A program made the translations under genes and the position numbers. Of a DNA stretch of 64,000 nt, positions 33,244 to 40,396 are shown one piece after another (position 1 is the first letter of the stretch; every line of letters starts with the position of its first letter). The notes beneath the pieces were generated by a model. It was not told where the DNA came from and ran no database searches. It saw only the letters and a list, made by a program, of their open reading frames with translations. The stretch covers positions 3,704,501 to 3,768,500 of the forward strand of contig NZ_CP084061.1 in the NCBI RefSeq assembly GCF_020215665.1. Direction: 5' to 3'. The stretch comes from Blautia parvula (GTDB lineage: Bacteria > Bacillota > Clostridia > Lachnospirales > Lachnospiraceae).

Positions 33244-34176
33244 ATGATATTAAGACAGGTTCTGGAATTATTCGACTTGCTCGACACACCGTCAGCAAAC
33301 GGAAAACAGATCACAGATTTATTAAAAGAGCGCGGCGCACACGAAGTAACCGTGGAAACCGTCACAAGTGAAAAAGGCAGCACAGACTGCATCACTGTAC
33401 TGATCAAGGGCAGCAACGGAAAATCAAGCGGCGGCAGCGCACCGACTCTGGGTATCATCGGACGTCTGGGCGGCCTGGGCGCACGTCCGGAACTGACAGG
33501 CTTCGTTTCCGACGGCGACGGTGCTCTGGCAGCACTCTCCGCAGGCCTCAAGCTGGCAGAGATGAACAAAAACGGCGATGTACTCAAAGGCGACATCCTG
33601 GTTGCCACCCACATCTGCCCGGATGCACCTACACAGGACCACTATCCTGTTCCGTTCATGGATTCATCCATCGACATGCAGACCAACAACGAAAAAGAAG
33701 TGGACCCGCGCATGGATGCCATTATCTCCATTGACACCACAAAGGGCAATAAAGTCATCAACACCAACGGCTTTGCCATCTCCCCAACTATCAAAAGCGG
33801 CTACATTCTGGAAGTCAGTGATGACCTCTTAGACGTAATGACCCGCGTGACCGGAAAACTGCCCTATGTATTCCCGGTTTCCCAGCAGGACATCACACCT
33901 TACGGCAATGACCTGCACCACTTAAACAGTATCCTGCAGCCCGCAACCGCTACAGATGCCCCGGTAGTAGGTGTAGCCATCACCACAGAGCAGCCGGTAG
34001 CCGGCTGTGCAACAGGTGCCAGCCATCCTCTCGACGTAGAATCTGCAGCAAGATTCGCAGTTGAGGTAGCCAAAGATTACGGAGAAGGCAAAATTTCCTT
34101 CTACAACGAACAGGAATACGCTCACCTTCTGGAACTCTACGGTGAAATGAAAGTCTTCCAGACCTTCGGCAAATAA
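33244..34176 (+). CDS. DUF1177 domain protein
   Basis: 310 residues from the ATG at 33244, which follows GGGAGGAA; a longer in-frame reading has no ribosome site. Gly-rich stretches (GIIGRLGGLGARPELTGFVSDGDGAL), MDSSIDMQTNNEKEVDPRMDAIISIDTTKGNKVIN and VAITTEQPVAGCATGASHPLD are conserved features of the DUF1177 family. The function is not known. It is followed by AroM and divergent from an opp/M20 operon. The base composition at third positions is C-rich compared with neighbours. Confidence 0.88.
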   Translation: MILRQVLELFDLLDTPSANGKQITDLLKERGAHEVTVETVTSEKGSTDCITVLIKGSNGKSSGGSAPTLGIIGRLGGLGARPELTGFVSDGDGALAALSAGLKLAEMNKNGDVLKGDILVATHICPDAPTQDHYPVPFMDSSIDMQTNNEKEVDPRMDAIISIDTTKGNKVINTNGFAISPTIKSGYILEVSDDLLDVMTRVTGKLPYVFPVSQQDITPYGNDLHHLNSILQPATATDAPVVGVAITTEQPVAGCATGASHPLDVESAARFAVEVAKDYGEGKISFYNEQEYAHLLELYGEMKVFQTFGK

Positions 34177-34232
34177 ACAAACACAGTTACGAAACAAATA
34201 CAAATCTCACAACAAAAGACAAGGTGCTCACT

Positions 34233-34949
34233 ATGAAAAAATCTGATATGAACAACACTCCGGCCAGCCGGACACAGACAAAAATAGGAGCCATCACCAT
34301 AGGACAGAGTCCCCGGACCGACATTACCGGGGACATCTGTCCTTTATTGGCTCCCAACATCACCCTGCAGGAATACGGTGCCCTGGACCCTTTTGACGCT
34401 GACTATATCAACCAAAACTTTGCCCCCGGCCCTGACAGCTCTGTTCTGGTCACCCGCATGCGCGACGCCTCCCAGGTCATTATCGGTGAGGAGCACATCC
34501 TCCCTCTGGTCCAGTCCTGCATCACCCGTGCCGAAGCCGACGGCTGCCAGGCCACCGTCCTCCTATGCACAGGCAAATTTCCCAAACTAAAACACCAAAA
34601 GATGCTCATCATCCCCCAGCCCCTCATACACAGCGTCCTCAAAAAGCTGGCCGATGACCGCCCCATAGGCCTCCTGGTCCCCGACGAATCCCAAATCCCC
34701 CAGGCGGAAAGCTGGTTCTCTGAGAGCGACATTCAAATCAAGGTCCGTGCCCTCTCCCCCTACCTTGAAAACACCCTCCTGGAAGAGCGCGCCCGCTCCC
34801 TTCAGCAGGAAAACCTCTCCCTGATCCTCCCCGACTGCATGGGCTACAGCATCACCCTAAAAAACCAGCTCCAAACCCTCCTAAAAACCCCAGTCCTCCT
34901 CCCCCGCGCCTTCATCTCCTCCCTCCTAAACGAACTCTACGGCTCCTGA
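34233..34949 (+). CDS. AroM family protein
   Basis: 238 residues from the ATG at 34233; a GTG at 34224 overlaps the AAGGTG site and is rejected. GAITIGQSPRTDITGDICPLL at the N-terminus and LQEYGALD, LVTRMRDASQVIIGE, LLCTGKFP, IGLLVPDESQI and LILPDCMGYS are the classic AroM segments; the fold is like aspartate/glutamate racemases. AroM of E. coli is near aroL but its role is unknown. Here it goes with DUF1177 and peptide uptake, so a link to amino acid or hydantoin-type racemisation is possible but unproven. Confidence 0.9.
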   Translation: MKKSDMNNTPASRTQTKIGAITIGQSPRTDITGDICPLLAPNITLQEYGALDPFDADYINQNFAPGPDSSVLVTRMRDASQVIIGEEHILPLVQSCITRAEADGCQATVLLCTGKFPKLKHQKMLIIPQPLIHSVLKKLADDRPIGLLVPDESQIPQAESWFSESDIQIKVRALSPYLENTLLEERARSLQQENLSLILPDCMGYSITLKNQLQTLLKTPVLLPRAFISSLLNELYGS

Positions 34950-34999
34950 CCCCCAGGAGCCCCATCCCGCAGCGGGCTTAGTCCTGCTTAGGCAAAACG

Positions 35000-35031
35000 A
35001 GGCCCCGGTGCCTTGACCGGGGCCTTTTTTT
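35000..35031 (+). terminator. Intrinsic terminator of the DUF1177-aroM operon
   Basis: GGCCCCGGT (35001-35009) and ACCGGGGCC (35016-35024) with a six-base loop and a run of seven T. About 55 bases after the aroM stop. Confidence 0.92.
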
Positions 35032-35166
35032 GGCTTAGCAGGACTTGACCGCGGAGGCTGCCCGCGAAAGAGAACGGCTGGGGTCTGCCTGCTCTTCCTT
35101 CGCTTATGCCGTCCGTGAGCCACTTTCATTCGTGTGCCACAATCATCTGTGAACCACTAAAAATCC

Positions 35167-36318
35167 CTAATTGTTATAAACAACCACCCCATCAATAACA
35201 ACCCACTTCACCAAAGACTCCACCTTAAGCGGACTCCCACTCATCACAACAATATCTCCATCCTTCCCCACTTCCAACGACCCGACTCTATCCTCAACTC
35301 CCAAATGTTTTGCAGGATTTATCGTAATCGCCTTCAAAGCATCAAACTCATCCATCCCCGCCTTCACAGCAAGTCCTGCGCAAAGCGGCAGATATTCCTG
35401 AGGAATCACCGGCGCATCCGTGATAATAGAAACCTGGCATCCCATAGAAGCCAAAACTCCCGGCGTCGTCCAACTCTTATTCTGCAGCTCAAACTTCGTG
35501 GCATGAGTCAGCGTCGGTCCCACAGCCATAGGCACGTGCTCACCCGCCAGCTCATCTGCGATCATATGTCCCTCTGTCACATGCTCCAGCGTAATATCCA
35601 GCCCAAACTCTTTTGCAATACGCAGGGCTGTAAATATATCATTAGCCTGATGTGCATGTGCCTTCAGAGGTATCTCTTTCTTCAGTACAGGGATCAGGGA
35701 CTCCAGCTTCAGATTAAACTCCGGCTGCTTCTGCACATCATCCCCTGCCGCCTCTTTCTTCTCCATATAAGCCTTTGCCTTAAACAGCTCATTCCTGAGA
35801 AGTGCCGCAGTTGTCATCCTGGAAGTATCCCCCTTATCCTGGTAACAGTTCTTGGGATTCTCCCCGAACGCGCACTTCATTGCCACAGGATATTTCACTA
35901 CCATTTTATCAATCCGTTTACCCGCAGTCTTCACTGCCGCAAAGGTTCCGCCCAGTACATCCGCACTGCCCGGACCGGTTCCTATGCAAGTTACTCCTGC
36001 TTCTCTTGCATGCTGGAAGCATGGGTCAAAGGGATTGATTCCGTCGATCGCACGAAGCTGAGGCGTCACCAGATCGTTGAGTTCGCAGTAATCCCTTCCC
36101 TCATAACCGATTCCGTAACCGTCCAGACCGGTGTGGCAGTGTGCCTCCACAAACCCCGGATACACCTCCAGGCCCTCCGCGTCGATCACTTCTGTCCCCT
36201 CCGGAATTTCCAAATCCGCACCGATTCCGCGAATTTTTCCATCCTCGATCAGGACATCTCCTTTGATGGGTTCCTTCTGTGTCATTGTGTAAATCAGACC
36301 ATTTTTAATGCATAACAT
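35167..36318 (-). CDS. Amidohydrolase (imidazolonepropionase/dihydroorotase-like)
   Basis: 383 residues. The YPGFVEAHCHTGLDGYG segment holds the HxH metal pair; later ligands are in KAHAHQANDIF, LEHVTEGH and the IITDAPVIPQ Asp. The beta-sandwich parts at both ends (IYTMTQKEPIKGDVLIEDGKI and DIVVMSGSPL) are usual for the amidohydrolase superfamily. Closest in pattern to imidazolonepropionase-like members that act on N-acyl or cyclic amide substrates. Convergent to aroM; probably part of the same catabolic theme as the M20 enzymes. The start follows ACGGAGGA. Confidence 0.88.
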   Translation of the reverse strand: MLCIKNGLIYTMTQKEPIKGDVLIEDGKIRGIGADLEIPEGTEVIDAEGLEVYPGFVEAHCHTGLDGYGIGYEGRDYCELNDLVTPQLRAIDGINPFDPCFQHAREAGVTCIGTGPGSADVLGGTFAAVKTAGKRIDKMVVKYPVAMKCAFGENPKNCYQDKGDTSRMTTAALLRNELFKAKAYMEKKEAAGDDVQKQPEFNLKLESLIPVLKKEIPLKAHAHQANDIFTALRIAKEFGLDITLEHVTEGHMIADELAGEHVPMAVGPTLTHATKFELQNKSWTTPGVLASMGCQVSIITDAPVIPQEYLPLCAGLAVKAGMDEFDALKAITINPAKHLGVEDRVGSLEVGKDGDIVVMSGSPLKVESLVKWVVIDGVVVYNN

Positions 36319-36417
36319 AATCTTATCCTCCGTAAAATTTTACTCTTATGTTATCATACTGCAATTCCTGCAGTTAGACAATACTGCTTTCAGTAATACC
36401 CTTTCGCAGCACCGGCT

Positions 36418-36957
36418 TTACGGAGTCTCTTTATACACATCTGTACGTACACTGCCGATTTTACCGTCAGCAGTAAAAGCTATGAACATATTCCATGACT
36501 GATCAGCAAATTCACATGGTACCTGCACATTGGAATAATCCCCTGCCTGAGCTCCCAGCCAGGCGGCTTTTGTTCCTTTATATTCACCTGACGCTTCTAC
36601 TGCAGCCGTTATAGACTGTTCCAGCTCCCCGCTGTCTACAATAGCCTTCATCTCATCATCATATTCGTAATCATTCACCAGATTATCATGATTGGCAGCG
36701 ATCAGATCCTCCGTAAAAGCAACTGCAGTCTCCATGAGCTTCCTTCCGTCACTCTCAGAAATCTGTTCTGCCTCTGCTGCCGGGCCTTCCATATCAACTT
36801 CAGGTACATCTTCACCCGGTGTCTCCGTATCTGCGGAAGCTTCCTGCTTTTTATCATCCTTAACGGTATCCTTATCCGCCTTGTCTGTCTTGTCCCCACA
36901 GCCTGCCAGTGCAAATACTGCTGCTGTCATTAAAATGACTAACGCTTTTTTTCTCAT
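36418..36957 (-). CDS. Lipoprotein with a DUF3887 domain
   Basis: 179 residues. Signal peptide ending in ALAGC (C20), acidic linker to about 65, then DUF3887 (about 65-175) with AFTEDLIAANHDN, NDYEYDDEMKAIVDSG, NVQVPCEFADQSWNMFIAF and IGSVRTDVY. It lacks the hydrolase domain present in the related lipoprotein at 12552-14018. DUF3887 often precedes hydrolase domains in secreted Firmicute proteins and may have a recognition role. Standalone lipoprotein of unknown function. The start follows AGGAGGAG. Confidence 0.8.
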   Translation of the reverse strand: MRKKALVILMTAAVFALAGCGDKTDKADKDTVKDDKKQEASADTETPGEDVPEVDMEGPAAEAEQISESDGRKLMETAVAFTEDLIAANHDNLVNDYEYDDEMKAIVDSGELEQSITAAVEASGEYKGTKAAWLGAQAGDYSNVQVPCEFADQSWNMFIAFTADGKIGSVRTDVYKETP

Positions 36958-37210
36958 TATACTCCTCCTGTCCGCGGCAGTGCCGCTGTTAATTCGTTTC
37001 TGCTTACACTATACCATGTCTTTTAAAAATCGCAAAGCGCCATTACATAAAATATGGTTTTTCAAACAAAAAACGACATAGTTTCTTCATATAATAATGT
37101 CATTCTTTACCAATCTTCAGAAATTGTCGATGATTATCCGTTGCCATTTCAGGAAAGATGCGTTACTATAGGACTGACCTGTTGACTATATTCGATAGAA
37201 AGGATTTACC
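36958..37210. other. Divergent promoter region
   Basis: 253 bases between the DUF3887 lipoprotein and the membrane protein gene. A TATAGT -10 for the lipoprotein lies on the minus strand near 37010. A TTGACTATATTC sequence lies just before the plus-strand gene, whose ribosome site is AAAGGA. No further structure is clear. Confidence 0.35.
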
Positions 37211-38560
37211 ATGCAGTTACAAGTTAAAAACATACTTTCTAACCGTTCACGCATTTATGTTCTCTGTGAATTAGTCTTTCTCGCGGGAATTTTTGTCTTC
37301 TGCGCGTACTGGGCACACCTGCTGCCTCTGGATGCCGGTCCTGACGAAAAAATGCGTTATGATATCCCCATGTACATTTACGAACACGGCAGACTCCCCC
37401 ACGGCGGTGACCCCTCCATAAGAAATCCAATATGGGGAACCTCCTATGCGTTTCTGCCCATATTATCCTATATAATATCAGCCCTGTTTATGAAAATCAT
37501 GAGCATTTTCTCCACAGACCCCCAGCATCTTCTGTGGGCCGCCAGGCTTGTATCTGCCTGCTTTACCACCGGAGCTGTATTCTTTGTCTTCCGCACCGGC
37601 AAAAAACTGTTTGACGGATACAGCAAATGGTTCTTTGTCTGTCTGGTAGCTGTTCTGCCTGAGGCTCTGTTCATGGGTGTCTATGTAAATAACGACGCCA
37701 TGGCGATCTGCTGCGGCGCGGCGATCATATACTACTGGATCATTGGCATGGAGAGGAATTGGGATATCCCCAGCTGTGTACTACTTGGCCTCTGGCTTGG
37801 GCTGTGCGCCATGTCATATCTGAACGCTTACGGCTTTCTGCTCTGCAGCATTTTTGTCTTTACCCTGAGCTGCCTGACCGACAGTAAAAAGCAGATTGAC
37901 TGGAAATACTGGCTGAAACGGGGGCTTGTGGTTGCGGCTTTCGGCCTCCTGATCTGCGGATGGTGGTTTGTCCGCAATTATATGATTTACGACGGAGACT
38001 GGCTGGGGCTGGCTACCAGCAACGACTTTGCCGACCGGTATGCACAGGAGCAGTTCCGCCCCTCCACTGCCCTCTCCTCCGGACGGGCACAGGGCTACAC
38101 CATCCTCTCCATGCTCACCGGACACTGGATGTTTGATGTCCTGCGCAGTTTTGTGGGTGTGTTCGGGCAGTTCCAATACTGGGTGGATTCCTGGATCATT
38201 GTCCTTTACTACATTTTATTCACAGCAGGACTGATCGGATGCCTGATGCAGGCGGGTAAAATGTTCCGAATCCGGAAGGATGGGGAGATACAGAAAAAGG
38301 CTGTTTTCAACTGGGGAATGCTGATCGCTGCCCTCACGCCTGTCATCCTGAACTTTTATCACTCCTACTGGGTGGATTACCAGCCTCAGGGACGCTATAT
38401 GCTGCCCGGGCTTGTGCCCATGATGTACTTCACTGTATGCGGTATCACATATTTGGCAGAACGCTTTATCCCTAAAATGAAATACCGGAATATCCTGTCA
38501 GCTATTCTCTGCAGTGCTCTGGTACTGATCACCATAAAAGAATTTTTCCGTATTTATTAA
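37211..38560 (+). CDS. Polytopic membrane protein, GT-C glycosyltransferase/DUF2142-like
   Basis: 449 residues with about ten membrane helices. The first loop after helix 1 holds PLDAGPDEKMRYDIPMYIYEHGRLP, an acidic Asp-Glu motif at the position where GT-C glycosyltransferases keep their catalytic Asp or Glu (compare DE-x-H in DUF2142/ArnT-like proteins). The YQPQGRYMLPGLVPMMYF segment near the C-terminus is also typical of that group. It probably moves a sugar from a lipid carrier to an acceptor on the outer side of the membrane. Single gene with a terminator; donor and acceptor unknown. Confidence 0.75.
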   Translation: MQLQVKNILSNRSRIYVLCELVFLAGIFVFCAYWAHLLPLDAGPDEKMRYDIPMYIYEHGRLPHGGDPSIRNPIWGTSYAFLPILSYIISALFMKIMSIFSTDPQHLLWAARLVSACFTTGAVFFVFRTGKKLFDGYSKWFFVCLVAVLPEALFMGVYVNNDAMAICCGAAIIYYWIIGMERNWDIPSCVLLGLWLGLCAMSYLNAYGFLLCSIFVFTLSCLTDSKKQIDWKYWLKRGLVVAAFGLLICGWWFVRNYMIYDGDWLGLATSNDFADRYAQEQFRPSTALSSGRAQGYTILSMLTGHWMFDVLRSFVGVFGQFQYWVDSWIIVLYYILFTAGLIGCLMQAGKMFRIRKDGEIQKKAVFNWGMLIAALTPVILNFYHSYWVDYQPQGRYMLPGLVPMMYFTVCGITYLAERFIPKMKYRNILSAILCSALVLITIKEFFRIY

Positions 38561-38599
38561 AAAAGCTTCCCGCACGCCATGTGCGGAAAGCTTTTTTTC
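38559..38599 (+). terminator. Terminator between convergent genes
   Basis: AAAAAGCTT-CCCGCAC and GTGCGG-AAAGCTTTTT pair, then the T run continues. It overlaps the stop codon of the membrane protein gene. The A run on the left would also serve the convergent GNAT/AraC operon. Confidence 0.85.
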
Positions 38600-38628
38600 T
38601 GCGTTTCTGCGGTAAAGTATCCTTGTAT

Positions 38629-39132
38629 TTACAGCCTTTTTTCAAACCCATATTCCCGCAGTACAAAGTCATCAAATTTCTCCTCATAAATGCCCTCTGC
38701 CTGTGCAAACCCATTCTTACGGTACAAATGTACTGCAGGTTCATTGATATCTACAACGAACAGGCGCAGATACTCCGCATTTTTCTGCAAAGCAAGTTCC
38801 GCCGCGTTCCTAAGCATTACCCTGCCCAATCCCTGCCGCAGGTATTTTACATTCACACCGAGCCGGTCTATATAAAGAGCTTTTGCATCTGCATTTTCCC
38901 ATTTCACAAAAGGTTCCCCCTCATTGGATTCACATAAGGCAAACGCTGCCGCTATGTCATCCCCATTTTTGAGTATATACAGGCGGCCAGCCCTGATATC
39001 CTCCTCCAAAAACTCACAGGGATAGATCTCATACCATATCCGGACATTGATGTGGTTCATATGGTCTGTTATTTCCCTGAACATTGCCTTTAATTCCGGC
39101 AGCTCTCCCATATACGCCGGCCTTACATCCAT
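38629..39132 (-). CDS. GNAT-family N-acetyltransferase
   Basis: 167 residues. The acetyl-CoA binding motif is VNVKYLRQGLGRVMLRNAAELA (Q/RxxGxG/A type, Q-G-L-G), with DINEPAVHLYRKNGFAQAEG at the C-terminus, all as in GNAT acetyltransferases. It transfers an acetyl group to an amine of unknown identity. It starts after GGGAGGTG, 13 bases after the stop of the AraC gene, so the two are one operon. Confidence 0.92.
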   Translation of the reverse strand: MDVRPAYMGELPELKAMFREITDHMNHINVRIWYEIYPCEFLEEDIRAGRLYILKNGDDIAAAFALCESNEGEPFVKWENADAKALYIDRLGVNVKYLRQGLGRVMLRNAAELALQKNAEYLRLFVVDINEPAVHLYRKNGFAQAEGIYEEKFDDFVLREYGFEKRL

Positions 39133-39145
39133 ATCCGCACCTCCC

Positions 39146-39979
39146 TTATTTTTTCCTCACATCACTGGGTTTACACCCGTATATCTCCCGGAACATTCTG
39201 TTAAACAGCTTATAATTGGCAAACCCATGCTTCTCCGACAGTTCCATGACCCCTTCCCCTGTACTGCACAGATCATGGTAAATATGCATCAGCCGTATCT
39301 GATTTACATAACGCGAAAATGTCACGCCCATATTCTGTCTGAAGAAACGGCTGAAATACTCCCTGCTCAAATAAAAATGGGATGCGATCTCCTCCAGAGA
39401 TATTTTCTCCGCGTGATGTTCTTCAATATAGGCCGTCATCTCCGCCAAACGTTCCAAAACAGTTTCATCGTTCACCGCTCCTGCAAAATCCTCCGCAGCA
39501 GAGAAATGGTTCACCAGTTCAAAAAGCACCTCCATAGCCACAGCCTGGCTCTGCAGGCGGTAACCCGGAGGCCTGGTCACATACAAGGGCGGCAGACGCT
39601 TTAAAAGTCCGCATATCTCCAGGTATTTATCCAGTTTTTCCTTTTTCAGCGTCTGTCTGGAACAATGGATACGGTACTCGTCAATCTTTGACATATAATT
39701 CTTCATAATGGCCCTGGAATAGTGGATCACCACCATCATAGAGACTCTGGCACACTGTGCCTCATGGATCTGGTTGGAATCCACAACAAGAAATTCCCCT
39801 GCCACCAGACTGTGGTCTTTTCCTTCTATAGTAATAGTCGCCGTCCCGTTCAGCACATAGATCAGCTCAATGGCGGAATGCCAGTGGGGCGGGCTGTACC
39901 GTCCCTTCTTTGTATGGTAGGCAATATGGATCCCTGTTTTCTCAAGCTCGAACAACGGCTCATAAATCATTTTCTGCAA
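39146..39979 (-). CDS. AraC-family regulator with N-terminal cupin
   Basis: 277 residues. A TTG start at 39979 fits a GGAGG eight bases upstream; the next ATG (39970) would be too far away. Cupin part: HTKKGRYSPPHWHSAIELIYVLNGTATITIEGKDHSLVAGEFLVVDSNQIHE. The C-terminal HTH pair reads ISLEEIASHFYLSREYFSRFFRQNMGVTFSRYV and GVMELSEKHGFANYKLFNRMFREIYGCKPSDVRK. It probably controls its own operon or the divergent small peptide gene. Signal unknown. Confidence 0.92.
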   Translation of the reverse strand: MQKMIYEPLFELEKTGIHIAYHTKKGRYSPPHWHSAIELIYVLNGTATITIEGKDHSLVAGEFLVVDSNQIHEAQCARVSMMVVIHYSRAIMKNYMSKIDEYRIHCSRQTLKKEKLDKYLEICGLLKRLPPLYVTRPPGYRLQSQAVAMEVLFELVNHFSAAEDFAGAVNDETVLERLAEMTAYIEEHHAEKISLEEIASHFYLSREYFSRFFRQNMGVTFSRYVNQIRLMHIYHDLCSTGEGVMELSEKHGFANYKLFNRMFREIYGCKPSDVRKK

Positions 39980-40107
39980 ATAAATACCTCCGTCAATGTC
40001 AACATTGCCCTAATAAATAGCTAAAGAAATATCTAAAATCTGCTGTTAACTCATGATAACATAATATACGTAGTAAGGAAAAGCAAAAAATGAAAGGAGA
40101 TTTCATT

Positions 40108-40287
40108 ATGAACAAATACACAATGTATGCGGGTACTGCAGGGGCTATCCAGACAGCGGAAGCAAAAGAAGAAAAGAAAGCATCCTTATGGGAGCGTTTC
40201 ATAAACTATATGATTGAAAATGTAGACATCATCGCACCGGGTATCATTATGATGAACGGCGGTTATTACGTGCCGACAAAAAAATAA
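40108..40287 (+). CDS. Unrecognised 59-residue peptide
   Basis: The ATG at 40108 has a strong AAAGGAGA eight bases upstream; a second in-frame ATG at 40090 overlaps that site. The sequence begins MNKYTMYAGTAGAIQTAEA, followed by a charged EEKKASLWERFINYM helix and a hydrophobic Gly-rich tail (IIAPGIIMMNGGYYVPTKK). It has a Rho-independent terminator. The good ribosome site, terminator and isolated position argue that it is a real gene. I do not recognise the family. It faces the FtsX-type ABC transporter genes, so it could be an exported peptide or a regulator, but nothing shows this. Confidence 0.6.
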   Translation: MNKYTMYAGTAGAIQTAEAKEEKKASLWERFINYMIENVDIIAPGIIMMNGGYYVPTKK

Positions 40288-40334
40288 TATAACCGCTATG
40301 AGAGAGAAACAGTTCAAAACACACCGGAACGAAT

Positions 40335-40376
40335 AAACAGCAGGATAAGCTATCAAAAGCCGCCTGCTGTTTTTCT
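40335..40376 (+). terminator. Terminator of the small peptide gene
   Basis: AAACAGCAGG (40335-40344) and CCTGCTGTTT (40363-40372) with an 18-base loop and a T run reaching 40374. About 50 bases after the stop codon. Confidence 0.82.
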
Positions 40377-40396
40377 TATTCACATCTTTATTTTTC

